Of a DNA stretch of 64,000 bases, positions 20,593 to 32,149 are shown piece by piece. Positions within the stretch are counted from its first letter, which is position 1; every line of letters starts with the position of its first letter. Below the pieces are notes generated by a model that saw only the letters and a list, made by a program, of their open reading frames with translations, was not told the DNA's origin and made no database searches. The DNA comes from Pseudomicrostroma phylloplanum (taxonomy: Eukaryota > Basidiomycota > Exobasidiomycetes > Microstromatales), in contig BCHS01000008.1 in NCBI GenBank assembly GCA_039545275.1, positions 186,001 to 250,000 of the forward strand, in the 5' to 3' direction. The position numbers were made by a program, and so were the translations under genes.

Positions 20593-23500
20593 TCACGATC
20601 CGCCAGCCATCTCGTTTCCGAACATGCCCGAGAGGCTGCTGATGTCCCAGTCGAAGTTGCCGGTTCCGCCATTCCCTCCGTTGGGTCCGCCCCCACTGCT
20701 CGAGCCGCCCGCGTCAAAGTCGAAGAATTCATTCGAGGCAAAGAGGCTCGAGAAGTCCTCGTTGCTCAGACCACCGTCCGCGCTGCCTCTGTGGTTCGAT
20801 GCGTCTGCGTTGCTGGTTGAGCCACCTCCCACGCCTGCTCCAGATACGCCCAGCCCGTCCAAGGAGGGAGCAAAGGCTTCGAAGTTTGCCATAGAAGTAG
20901 ACGCGGTTAGGCCAGTAGGCTGTTGCGCGTCCATCGAATGATTGGCGCTGCCATTGATATCTCCGATCCCACCTTCGTTTCCCCCGCCTCCGGTACCGCT
21001 GCGACTCGGAGGCGGCTGCAGGGGCTTGTTGATCTGTTGATGCTCTACTCTCGGTGTCGGTTGATTGCTCGAAGGTGTCTGAGGCGCACCACCATTGCCG
21101 CCACCTGCGCCTGCCCCTTGACCACCTCCGGGCGTCGAAGCATCCCCGCCATTGCCCGATGGTACCGGAGCGTGACCCAGCTGAGGCGTCTTGACAGCTT
21201 TCGAGTTCTTGCGGGTAGCTTTATTCGGCTCCTTCTTCTTCTTGGCCTCGGCAGCAGCCTGCTTGGGTGTACTGGGCACCATAGCAGCAGGAGAGTTTGC
21301 AGAGGCACTTGGTTTGGCGTTATTTCCTTGTAAGCCATTCCCGACAGAAGGGTTCCTGGGGCTGGGACTGGATGTTGAAGGACCAGGACCCATTGCATTT
21401 GATGCGGAGCGCGCCAAAGCAGGGCGTCCAAGGCCTCCAGCGCCGTGTGCACCATACTGTTGCATTGCATGGTGGGATTGGTCCTCGTTATTGACGATCC
21501 CACGGTTCATCCCGAATTGCTGAGGCCCTGTAGGCTGGCCCTGCACACCTCCGGGACGGCCGAAGGGGTTGCCGGTGAATTGCACAGCATGAGAGCGTGG
21601 TTGCTCTACAGAAGTGTAGTCTCCTGTGCTTCCGCCCTGAGGAGGGCCGCCAGCCATTCCCTGCTGGAACTGGGTCTGCTGCTGCTGGCCAGGAGGCATC
21701 TGCGCACCCATGATCGGTGTCTGCTGATCGCCTGTCTGCGGTCGCTGATGTCCCACCTGACTGGCTTGTAGCTGGCCATTCATTCCAGAAACGTCCTGAC
21801 GTCCGGCCATCCCTTGCTGCTGCTGCTGGGACAGCATCTGAGCCCGTTGCTGAGGATTCAGCACGCCATTCTGCAGCATCGGAGTGTTTGAGGGAGGATT
21901 CATCTGACCAGCATTGGCTGCGCCACCGCTTCCTCCTGGCGCAGTACCTGCATTCCTAGCTTGTGCCTGCTGCTGTGCAAATGAGGCGGCAGCCTGCTGG
22001 AGCAACGGCTGAGCTTTCAAGATCTCTTGAAGATGCTGTGCCTTTGCCTGTAGCGAGCTCGCATTCTGGAAGAATTGTTGCGCCATCATCTGATTCGGCG
22101 CGAATTGCGCTTTCGACCCCTCCTGGCGGATATTCTCCTGCAATTGCTGGAATTGAGATATGAGAGCTGAACAAGAAGAGGTACAGGATGCGTTGGATCA
22201 GCAATAAGTCATATCACATGTCCTCTGCAATTCTACTCACCACTGTGCTGTGCTGCATTCAGAATTGGCTTGTTCCGAAGATGTTCTGGCAACATGGTCT
22301 GAGGTGGAAGCTCCACGCGTGCAGCTCCTGCAGGAGCTGGCCCTCCTCCCGGAGTTGAAGGTTGCTGCTGCTGAGGTTGTGGCTGTTGTGGACCTGCGCC
22401 TCCTTGGAACGCAGCGCCTACTGGCTGCTGCTGCTGCTGCTGCTGTTGCATCTGTGGGGCTAGTTGTTGTCTCCCGGCATCTTGCGTCCCGCCCGCACCA
22501 GGTGTTCCCACTTGAGCAGGACCAGCACTGGGTGTAGCAGGCTGCAGTGCAGCCGCTGGCGAGCCAATAACACCAGGTGGGAGCATGCTGACTCTATTGG
22601 GATTCTGACCGGCAAGGACTCCGGGAGGCCCACCTACCTGGGGTCCTCGGGAGGGTGGTCGATTCCCCATCTGGCTTTGTAGAGCCTTTTGCTGGGCCAG
22701 CCTACTCTGGAAAACTTGCTCATATTGAGGATGGCCAGGGGCAATTCTCATCGGCTGGCTTCCTGGACCCCCAGGAGCGAATATGATCGGCTGGCCATGC
22801 TGCAATTGCTGTGGTTGTTGCTGCTGTGATTGCGCATTCTGCGGCGGCTGCCCTTGCAATTGCTGTTGGCTTTGCTGTTGAGACTGCTGCACGACAGAGT
22901 TCAACAAGGACTGGCGCATTGCTGGACTATACTGCCGGACCTCCTCGATTGGAATTCCGCGTTGACGGGCGACTTGAAGCAGAATCTGCTGCTGCTGCTG
23001 TGGAGGCAGATTCGCGATGATGAGTGAGGTCCCCATAGGCTGAACTGCTCCTGAGGCAGCGCCATTGTTGTATGTGTTGCCCATTGCTGTCCTTTGTTGC
23101 ATGCCGAGCGCAGCAGGAGCCGTCAGACCGTCGGGTTGGGCAGAGGGGCCACTGCCCATGACTATCGCTGGGAAACGACCGATTTCCGTCGAGGCTCCCA
23201 CTCCGCTACCAGTAGCCTCTCCAGCATCGACACGCCTATTGCTATCGCTCTGCCGTTGTGTCTGACGTTGCTCCTCAAAGTCGAGATAAGCCCGAGCGTC
23301 CGGTGTGCCACGGCCTGAGCGAGCAGCGAACTGTGGGTGGGAAGAGGCGCAGGGTTGGGTGAGTGACAAATTCGCAGCGGCTGGGGTTTTGAAATGCACA
23401 CTCACCACGTCCCAGAAGATGGCCCAATATCTGCAAGGGTGAAAGATGAGGGAGTGTAGACACCCGCAGAATCAGCAGCTGCGAGTACGCGAGTGTTTCG

Positions 23501-24046
23501 CACTGGCCAATTTAAGTGCTGCACTCACTCGAACAAGAGTCCTTGTGGAGTCTTCAGCGGTACATCTGGTGGCTCATTCATCTGAGCCTCGGAGACGAGT
23601 GTTTTCGCAGCTCCGTTGAAGCCCCTCCTTGTCAGATAGTCCCAGACATACACGTCCAGTCTGTGATGCGATGGAGGGCAGAGGTTCACAATTCCGAAGT
23701 TGAGGGAACAGAGGTGAGCACTGCCATTCAGAGTACCCATGGCTGGTTCCGCTTACACTGCGCCGACTCACTTTGTAGCTTCTTCGCCCCAAAGGCGCTC
23801 GTTCATCAGCCTATCTCCCCTTGAATTGCTTGGGCTTCCCATGCCGGAGTCTGCAGCACTTTGACCCACTCTACTGTCATCCGGTCTGTTCCTCTTATCT
23901 ACGATGCCATCTGGCGTGGCCGAAGCGCCCCGCTTGCGTGGTAGTCCTGCTCCCGTCACCTTGTTGGATGAATTTGAGGGGTCGTGTAGAGGTGGTTGGA
24001 GGTTTGGACCTATTCCTTGTCCGGTTGCGAGGCCAGGCGGAGACAT
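20593..24046 (-). CDS. Glutamine-rich LisH-domain transcriptional regulator (Flo8/SSBP type)
   Basis: Putative nuclear regulator, of the kind that controls filamentation or adhesion in fungi (family knowledge; target genes unknown). Five exons, 23772..24046, 23529..23660, 23406..23430, 22241..23330 and 20593..22166, give 1031 aa. The LisH dimerisation motif is built from exon 2 (VYVWDYLTRRGFNGAAKTLV, then EAQMNEPPDVPLKTPQGLLFE) and the 25-nt exon 3, which adds YWAIFWDV, then FAARSGRG. This LisH plus LLFE-(W/Y)WxxFWDxF arrangement is typical of Flo8/Som1/SSBP proteins. The rest is low-complexity, with several polyglutamine runs (longest near 22430-22450), a Lys-rich patch (KKKKEPNKATRKNSK), and a Gly/Asn/Asp-rich C-terminus with 'FDFDAGGSS'. 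All phases close. Exact orthology to Flo8 is inference. Confidence 0.87.
22428..22450. repeat. CAG/CTG trinucleotide tract (polyQ coding)
   Basis: Run of CTG units on the plus strand, read as polyglutamine within the LisH regulator on the minus strand. It is the longest of several Q runs in the gene and likely to vary in length between strains. Confidence 0.85.
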
Positions 24047-25043
24047 TCTTTCCCGTCCTCGCGGAGATGGTGAGGGCTGCAGCAGCGGCGGTGCGGGGCC
24101 CTACACTGATTTAGGCGCGTCCGGTCAAGCGAGCGGAGCGGGCAGGCCAAAGGGCTCTGCGATGCGAGTGGTGAGCTCCTCGACGCTGTTGCCAGTCTTG
24201 CAATGACCTTGTATCGTACAGATGAGCCAAGGTCGCAATGACGTGCCTCTGTCTTGGTCAGGTTGCTTGAGCTCGGACCGGACCGTTGTGGTGCTTGAGC
24301 GCGGTTGCTTTTTTAGTATCCTTCAGGAAAGCATCAGCCAGGGGCGGACAGCTGCGTTCGAGGGAAAGGGCTTGCGTCGGTGTGTGTAGCAAGCAAGGAG
24401 GCCAGAAATACCAGAGGCCTGCAGAGACAATTTGATGGAGGGTCGGACGGGCTAGCGTGCTGCGTCGATGATTGGAAGGTATGGTCGAGGGGTCGCGTCT
24501 GGCCGCCTAGCAAAAGGGGTCGCGGGAGCAAAGGGTGCTGGTAAGGACCCGAGTGTGAATGGCAGAGGGTGTCGTCCACGAGCTTCACTTGAGTACAGCG
24601 CAGTGGTGCCGTTGATCTGTACGACGAGGTGGGGAGTATCCAGGACTGGCGCGAAGGGCGAGGTCGATGGTGAGATCTGTCTCGCGAGAGAGGGTGGGTG
24701 GGGGGGGGGAGCCCTGGCTCGGCGGCAGCGTCAGGCGGCAGACGACGGGACCGGACACGGCGGACAGCGCTTCCTATCCTACGTCGTGCATTTGCTCCCC
24801 CGCCTGCCCGGCGTCACCACCCACCCAGGCACAAGCGCATGTCCCCCCCGCCACGCGCGCGGCCCCCCATCGTCTGCCTTGGCCCACACACCCACGCCCG
24901 CCCTGCTCGCTCCCGCCAGGCCTCGCTCCGACAGACAGGACGCAATCCAGGAATCCAGGATCATCCTCTCTCCACCGGCAATTGTAATCCTAGATCCCAC
25001 CTCGTCGCACTCCACCACTACACAGCTCGGTCACTGTCACATC
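24047..25043. promoter_or_regulatory. Divergent ~1 kb upstream region, LisH regulator / complex I MWFE subunit
   Basis: Bidirectional intergenic region of 997 bp. The part nearest the complex I gene is C-rich (about 24835-24935). The frames found here (up to 199 codons) are proline/arginine-biased on both strands and look non-coding. The long space on the regulator side is compatible with complex control, but no site is asserted. Confidence 0.35.
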
Positions 25044-25638
25044 ATGCCTGTTCGTGAGTACGCTTGAAGCAGACGCAGCAAGCAGGACTAGTACCAGTCG
25101 CTGTTCTGCAACAAGCACGAGCTGACAAGTCCTCCTCTCTTCTACCCTCCCTCGCGTGCCTGCCGCCGCACTAACAGCGTATGAAGCACTTATCCCAATG
25201 GGACTCGTGGGAGTCATGTTCTTCGTTACCGGAACTGGATACAATGCGCTAGCAAGGTACCGCAATGATGGAAAGGTCAGCAAGCATTCACTGCACTAGC
25301 AACATAAGGCATGTTCAATTGCTGAATCTCACATCCCCACTTGTACTCCCTTTCCACCCTCGTACAGCCAATCAGACACAGCATCGATGAATTCGAGTCG
25401 ATGATGATGAAGCGAGACGAGAGATTAACAGGGTCAATGAGAGGGCAAGCAGTAAGTAGGCCACCGAGCAGGCGTGACTGAAAGAGAGCCCTGTCCCTCC
25501 TTGGGCGAAGAAGGACCAGAAAGGAGCTGACCCACTGACTTGCCCACCTCTGCTGCATCTTCCTCCTTTTAGACAAATCCGACCGCACCGAAAGAGTTTG
25601 CGACGAATAGCGCATGGAATACAGAGAGGGTGTTGTAA
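25044..25638 (+). CDS. NADH:ubiquinone oxidoreductase MWFE-type subunit (NDUFA1)
   Basis: Small accessory subunit of mitochondrial complex I, with one transmembrane helix in the inner membrane. Four exons, 25044..25053, 25178..25275, 25368..25451 and 25573..25638, give 85 aa. The protein starts MPVPYEALIPMGLVGVMFFV, has a membrane span to about residue 25, then 'YRNDGKPIRHSIDEFESMMM', 'KRDERLTGSMRGQ' and 'NPTAPKEFATNSAW'. These match the fungal family's MMxRDxRLTGxxRGQ core. The first exon is only 10 nt (ATG CCT GTT C). Phases close at every junction. Lies beside two mitoribosomal genes. Confidence 0.9.
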
Positions 25639-26000
25639 GCCCTCAGAGCATCACATTGGCAGATTGGAGGACCTCGAGGTTCGCGGGTGGGAAGGACATA
25701 CCGGCGCAAAGAGGTAGGATGCAGTTCAGTACATAGCCGGAGAGACGAGCTGGTAGCGCTCGCTCGTTCGCCCGCTCGTCCAGAAAATTGTCAAGACGCT
25801 TTGCAATGCATACAGACCCGATAGCATCTCCACAGTGGCAGTGCGAGCAATCTGGACGGGAAGGGACAGTGGTTGGATATGCAAGTAATGATACGATCAT
25901 CGCAGAGGTGGTGAATGGCTAATGTACAAGCAGGCATGGTCGGGAGCTGAGGAAAAAGGTGGCCAGATCTGAAGAAAGGCTCTGGAGAGCAGAGACGCCC
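25639..26000. other. Convergent intergenic region
   Basis: 3' flanks of the complex I gene and the mitoribosomal L11 gene. Nothing recognised. Confidence 0.4.
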
Positions 26001-26744
26001 TCATCTAACGATTCGGATGCCCATACTACGTGCGCTTCCAGCTATCACTTTACACATCTACAGAGGGCCAAAGAGAGAGCAACGCCAATGTCAGTTTCGT
26101 CCCTGCTCTCTCGCTTCCCTTCACTCCTAGCAGGCCTTAGTCTACTCACCTTCTCCTCATCGATCCCCGGCACGTCCTTCATCTTAATCTTTGCAATCTC
26201 GTAGATGTGCTTCACGCTCACCGTCCCCGCGATTCCGTCTGCGCCTGATGAGCCTGGCCTTCCGGCTCCCGTTGTAATGCCTGCTGCCCTCTTCAGGAGA
26301 AGAGAGGTGGGAGGGGCTGCGAATGCGAGGGAAGGGGTGGGTGGTAAAGAGAGAGGCAGAGCATGTAAGCAATGCGTGACGTAAGGGAAGATCCAAGATA
26401 TCGAGAGCCGGAGCAGGTGAACTCACTTCGAATCTCAAAGGTGAAGGTACGGTCTGCTGCGATGTTCACTAGCGTCGGTGTAGGTAGGCCCGGCTCCAGG
26501 TGCGCCGTCTGCTCGTTACTGGAGAAGATGGAATCATCAGAAGCTCGCCAGCGTCAGCTTTGTACCCTGCTTGTACAGTCAGACTCTCTGCCTCTCAGTG
26601 GACTCACAAGGCCTTTGCAAAGTCCATCGCCTTGACTCCCTTTGCTCCCAAGGCCGGTCCCACGGGCGGTTGCGCCGATGCCTTGCCCGCGGGCACGAGG
26701 AGCTTGACCAGCTGAGCGACTCCTTGCGGACCCTTCTTCGACAT
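26001..26744 (-). CDS. Mitochondrial large-subunit ribosomal protein uL11m
   Basis: Component of the GTPase-associated centre of the mitochondrial ribosome. Four exons, 26608..26744, 26427..26518, 26150..26316 and 26001..26057, give 150 aa. Starts [20 protein letters not shown], followed by the L11 signature [20 protein letters not shown]. The middle has [20 protein letters not shown] and [13 protein letters not shown]. The C-terminal domain has [20 protein letters not shown] and, from the last exon, the family ending [16 protein letters not shown]. All splice phases close and introns start GTGAGT. Length and lack of a long presequence resemble fungal mitochondrial L11 (yeast Mrpl19). Confidence 0.93.
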
Positions 26745-27017
26745 ATCTGTAGCGGTAGCGAGGAGTGCTAAGAGCTGAAGCTACAAGGAGGTACTGCAAG
26801 TAGAGGTGAGGTGAGGTGAGGTGAGGCGGCGGGAAGACTTGTAGCGAGGGAGTGAGTGGATCCCATCAGCCAGATCGAGAAATCGGATCGGCACCTCGCG
26901 CGCAAGAAAGTCAGTCGGACCATCTGATCTGATCTGCAAGTCCTTCCCCGCCATAGCGCCCGCCAACTACTACTACCCTACCATCCATCTATATACCCAA
27001 CTCCTCTCTCTCCAGCC
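26745..27017. promoter_or_regulatory. Bidirectional promoter between two mitoribosomal genes
   Basis: Only 273 bp separates the divergent starts of uL11m and uS19m, so the two genes must share upstream DNA. It holds five tandem GGTGA units (about 26803-26826) and a short ATCTG repeat at about 26925-26938. Confidence 0.55.
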
Positions 27018-27424
27018 ATGCTCCCAACCCTCGCGGTAGCCTCGCGCTCAGCCTGGAAGGGACCCTTTTTCGTCGCCCTGCCCAACCTCGCAGCGGCCCT
27101 GAGGGACAATACGCCCATCCGCACCAATGCCCGCTCTTGCACCATCCTGCCAAACTACGTCGGGTAAGTACCCAACCTATCCGCATGTCTGCCTGGCGCT
27201 TGCGATGGAAAGCTTTGAGCTCAGCTCAGGATGAGAACGAGTAAAGATTCACTCCTCTCCTCTTTTCCTTTGCCTCTCTTCCCTCCCACAGGCTGCGCTT
27301 TCTGATCCACAATGGCAAGCAGCACCTCCCCATCTCCATCACCGAGGAGATGGTAGGCCACAAGTTGGGCGAGTTTGCTCCTACGCGCAAGAGGTTCCAG
27401 TACAAGTTTAGTAAGAACAAGTAA
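27018..27424 (+). CDS. Mitochondrial small-subunit ribosomal protein uS19m
   Basis: Protein of the mitochondrial ribosome small-subunit head. Exons 27018..27163 and 27292..27424 give 92 aa. Signature elements are [16 protein letters not shown], '[15 protein letters not shown]' and, after the 128-nt intron, [17 protein letters not shown] followed by [18 protein letters not shown]. This is the S19 'GHKLGEFxPTR' motif. Length is close to yeast Rsm19. Head-to-head with uL11m. Confidence 0.95.
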
Positions 27425-27694
27425 ACAAAGAGAAAGAAAAAGGACTTTCTGCGCAAGACTCTGATGGGTGTTTTTGGGGAGGAATGGGAGAGAGCAGGGT
27501 GGGAGAGGAAGGAGGCACGCCAGGCGATGGCGGCGCATCATATGTATCACTAGCAACACACCAACATCACACGGCAATAATTTTGACAGAAAAACTGTGG
27601 GTATCGCATTTTACAAAGCAAGGAGTATCAAAGGGATCTCCCTCGTGCAAGGGAGCAACAACGGGGCCCGCCAGGCGTAGCTCTCCAAGCCACT

Positions 27695-30600
27695 CTATAA
27701 GAGTCCATTCTCCACCAACGTCTTCTTCAATGCCTCCAGCTCCCCAGTCTGCAGCCTCAATTTCCTCTCCAAGTCGCGACTCTTGGCCTCGGCTTCGTTG
27801 CGCTGTGATTTGCTGGTGCGCACCTCGCTGCGTAGGGCGAGAATGACTTCGTCCGTGGTGGAGAGGTGGGCGTCCTCGTACATACGGTCTAGCTCTTCGT
27901 TGAAGGCCTGTACGGAAGGGAAAAGCCAGCAGGGTGGTGGGAAAGATTCGATTGTCAGCATCAGGCTCTTGCTAGTTCACACTCGGCATGGGGTACCTCG
28001 CCGCTATCTCACCTTGTGAAGCTCCCCGTTCTCCAGTCGACCGTCGCTCTCGAGTGTAGTCAGGAGCTCACACTTCCTCTGCAGAGCCTCGCATCTCACT
28101 TTCAGCACCTTTGCCTCCGCCGCCTCCTTCTCCAACCTCTCATTGTCCATCGTAGACACAGGAGCAGGCTTCTCGGCCTTGCTCTTGTCTGCCTCGATCT
28201 CATCGATCTTCTTCAACAGACTCTCTACATCACCCGCAACTCTGTCCAGTGTAGCTCTGACATCTGCGCCCCTCTGCGAAGCCTCGCTGAGCCAAGCCTC
28301 GAGTCTCTGGGTCAGATCGCCGAGCAAAGGGCTCTCCAGCTGCGTGGCGGCTCCGTGCAATTCTCCCAGCTCGTCTGCCAGCTCTACGAGTCGCTCGGAC
28401 GCTTCCTTGTCCATCTCGTCCATTCGGGAGAGGTTGCGGCGTACCCGTGCTTTGAGACCCGAGGTGCTCCGGTCGACCAGCTTTGTGGGCGATGTGCGCC
28501 CATTGACGCCATTGCCATTGATGTTGGCACTACGAGGCAGGAGAGGCATCGGCTTCTCCTGAGGCGGGGAGGGAGGCGCAGTCCGCTTGGACGCCCTCTG
28601 ACTTGGTGAAGGCGAGTCATCCTCTGGCGCGATCCTCTTCGATGAGGTGACACGGCGGGTCGGGGTATAAGGAATTGTACTTGGATCGGGTCGAGGGGCC
28701 AGCCTCTTGCGACTTGTCGTCATCGTTCCAGCTGTCAGAGTCGCAGTGCTAGGAGACACTGCTATGGCGCGTGGTCCTGTGGGTCGGCTCGATACCATTG
28801 TACGAGGAGAAAGGGTCTGTGCAGGAGAATCGACACTTTGAGACTTTGTCGGATGAGGGTCGATGATAGTGATGGCACTCTTGTAGATCATCTGGCTAGC
28901 AGGTCGCCCAGACGCCGATGCCGTCCCTGTCACTTTTGACAGACTCTCCTCTGGACCAGCCGATTGAGCTCTTCCTCGTCTTGGGCTCAACGCGGTCGGC
29001 GTATCGTTCTCACTACCGACCGCTGAACCTGACTTGTAGGTCATTTCGCCTGCCGCGACACTTAGCATATCTCTACTGTTGACACTGGTTGCAGCTGTGG
29101 AGACGCTCCGGCCCGTAGGAGCAAAGAGGTCACTGGTGAACGACGTCGCCACACTGCTCTTGCTCAGGATGCTGCCTTTCCTGCGGGGAGTGCCAAAGAC
29201 ATCGGCACTCCGAAGACTGCCTGGCGTGAATAGCTGCCTGCTGAGCTGCTCCAGTCCAGCGACCATCCTCCCTCGATGACTAGTCGGCGTTGTCGGTGAG
29301 CCGCCCGGACGGAAGTTGTGCAAAGCAGCTTGCTCATCTTGCTGCGATGTGCTCTCCTGCAGGCGTCTCATCCGAGAGCCAAGATCGCTCAGAGAGAGCA
29401 CATACACATCATCGTCCAGCGGCCGATCTCGAGTCATCACCGAATACGAACATTCGGCATACTCTTGGTCGACTGTGAGCATACGTAGAGATGCTTGAGG
29501 GGCCAATCCTTCTGCCGCTAGCGGTAAGGCATCCGCACGCTGGCTCAGATCCACCTGCAAAGCTACATTCGACTTGTGGGGCTCTGCAGCCCATTTCGAT
29601 CGGTTCTCATATACGTTCCAGTAGACGATTCGACGTGGCTCTGCTTCCTCCAGAGAGGGAGACTCTGTCCCCGAGGAAGGACAAACGGCCGCCACAGTGG
29701 TGGTTCGGACCTGACTCCGAGCCTCTTTGGTCTTCAAGAGCGCCTGAGCCCGCCAAAGGTTTTCCAAGAAGCGCATCTTCTCAAGGCGGGCAGGCGTTGA
29801 GATCTGATTATCGGGAAGAGTGACATACTGTCTTAAAGGGCGGCCAGTCCATTTCTCGTGCTGGATGTGAGACGGAGGCCTTTTGAGGTACAGCTGCAGA
29901 TCTGAACCACCAAGGTCAGTTGCTTGCACGTCCATAATGTCAGAAACGCCTCTGAACCCAAGCTCGGCCTTCTTGCTGTACTGGACGGCATTGCTGCTTC
30001 TCTCGGTGAAGGTCTTCATCTCGTCTGCCAGCCTGTTGAGGTCGTCTAGACTGAGCATGTATCGTCCACTGGAAGACGGATTGCTTCGCTTTGCTATAAG
30101 TAGCGTGTCGTCAAATAGGAAGAGGGTGCAGTGTATCGAGCGGGACGATGCCGCTGCAGAGGTAGGGGAGAACATCGCGGATGGAACAGCGTAGTTCTCC
30201 ACAGGAAAGTCCTCCACGTCGATGGCATCGATAAACTTGCGATGAATCGAGAACAGGCTTGCCTGTGAAGTGGTCATAAGAAGGTCAGTCTTTCTGCGAC
30301 AAAGGATTCTCTAGTCGTTGATACACTTACAGGAAATCCGTGGATGTTTCTGCCAAAGCTCCAGAGTACCGCGGCTCTCTGAGTCTTCTCATCAATTTCG
30401 CAACTCGCGATACGACCGCACAGAGCTACGGCATCCTCGAGTCTACCCTTCTGATCAAAGTACGCGCCTGGCATCGACTTGATCAGGCCATCAAGAAGCA
30501 TCTTGTAACGCGGAATCCTCTGCACGGGTTCCATGATGAGCTCTCGGATGGAGACGTTGCCAAGGTTGGGCGATGTCATCTTCATTGCGTCAGAAAAGTC

Positions 30601-31554
30601 CCGGAAGAGCTTGTTGTTCCTGGTCATGCTCTGCTCGATGTGCTTTGCCTTTTCGAAGTTGCCAAAGTAGTCATTGTAGCATCCAAAGCAGGCCATCTGA
30701 GTTTGAAAGGGCAGTGTAACGGGTCAGATTTTGCAGAGGCAAGGACGTCGCTCTCTGCACTCACGTGTTTGTAAAACACTGTCCCGATGTGCGATTTGAG
30801 CGTTTCCATCGAGTTGTCCATCATCATCAGCTCATCCATCTCCCTGAGAAAGGCTGTATTGGCTCCCAGCAGTTCTCCCACGTTTCCAAACAGCCGCTGT
30901 GCCTCGTACAGGGGAATGATCGCCCCCTCTCGATTTCTCGCCTTTTGCCGAAGAGGTTTGGCATAGCGATTGTACAGGGCGTCCAAGCGGCGAACGTACG
31001 ACCTCTCCGTCTCTACCAGCTCTCGTATCTGCGCTTCGAACTTGGCAGGATTACCTGCATCGAGGCCGGCTGACGAGGATGGATCAGATGAATCGGTCAC
31101 CATACGAGATGAGATCGCCTGGATACTGCCAGTGCTTCCGGAGCGAGGGAGGCCTCCTGCTTTCCCGGCGAGGTCCACTTCTGCGTCTTCACTAAGACCA
31201 GACTGATCTGTGATCAGATTGCCAAGATAGGGAAGAAGAGCTACAATAGATGATCGTATGCGTTCGTCAGTCAGTGCTCGTTCAGTCTGACAATCCCATC
31301 GCTCATCGTTCCTCACCATTGCTTTCCTCTGTCTCATCCTCCATGACAACGTCCCAGAACTCTGCCCGTGTAATCGACTCTGGACCGCGTGAGCTCGAGG
31401 GTCCCGCCTCGTCTCGTGGCTGAGCGACGCTGTTTCGATAGCCGTCTGCTCGAGAAGGTGGGCGGGATGTTGACATCCTCGAGACCGGGCGCGAGGTGCT
31501 GGCAGAGGGGGCCATGCCAGACTTGGAGGGCGACCGTGAGCGTGAGCGCATCAT
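27695..31554 (-). CDS. Rho guanine nucleotide exchange factor (DH domain)
   Basis: Predicted activator of a Rho/Rac/Cdc42 GTPase at the cell cortex. Five exons, 31317..31554, 30765..31240, 30331..30696, 28013..30262 and 27695..27907, give 1180 aa. A short Arg/Ser-rich head (MMRSRSRSPSKS) precedes the Dbl-homology domain at about residues 145-340. It has 'ELVETERSYVRRLDALYNRY' (CR1), FGCYNDYFGNFEKAK, and the CR3 core 'IRELIMEPVQRIPRYKMLLDG'. A PH-like region follows (HCTLFLFDDTLLIAKR). The middle is Ser/Thr/Pro-rich and the C-terminal ~150 residues form a probable coiled coil. The target GTPase cannot be told. The N-terminal start was chosen as the first ATG of the frame after the divergent spacer. 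Confidence 0.88.
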
Positions 31555-32149
31555 TGTGACAGAGTGGGAAGCGATCCCAAGCTCTGGTTGGACACAGAGG
31601 CGCGGTACTGTGGTACGATGCCGATGTCGATGAGGATGAGGAGGTGGAAGGAGACGAGATGTCAATGGTGGGGTAGAGAGAGTGAGATGGCGGGGCAGAT
31701 TGGCGTTGGGCGGCGTCTGTGTGTTACTTTGCGCCGCGTGTGTGCGTGTGCGTGTGTGCGTCTCTGCGTGTGTCTGCATGTGACGCCTGTTGATCCTCCG
31801 CCGCCGTTGATCCTCCGCCCCGCCCTGCACAAGAATTTTTCTAGTCCACAGCGGGGGCCGGGCCAGGCGCGTAGACTAGTCTAGGCGGTAAAGTCATGCC
31901 GCTTCACCACCTTCTTCCTCAATTCCTCCTGCAACAGCATATACCTCATCCCCCCTTTTCGTATACCTCCAACACACTCTTTGATACCACGCTGTCGGCC
32001 AGCTAGCCCGCCTGCCGCCCAGTCGCCGTCGCTCTTGGCCATCTTACCACCCCTCGAGCGCGGCAAAAAAGACGACGACGAGGATTAGGTCCCGCTTCTC
32101 CCTCTCCCTCCTTTCGGCCAGGTCATACCCCCGTACCTCGAGAAGCAAC
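31555..32149. promoter_or_regulatory. Divergent promoter region RhoGEF / deubiquitinase
   Basis: 595-bp bidirectional region. It contains a GTGTGTGCGTGTGCGTGTGT-type tract at about 31739-31765 and two copies of GTTGATCCTCCGCC at about 31789-31817. No gene recognised within it. Confidence 0.4.

Noticed and set aside
20066..20596. 176-codon and 122-codon minus-strand frames downstream of the LisH gene
   Set aside because: Low-complexity translations in the 3' flank with no family similarity.
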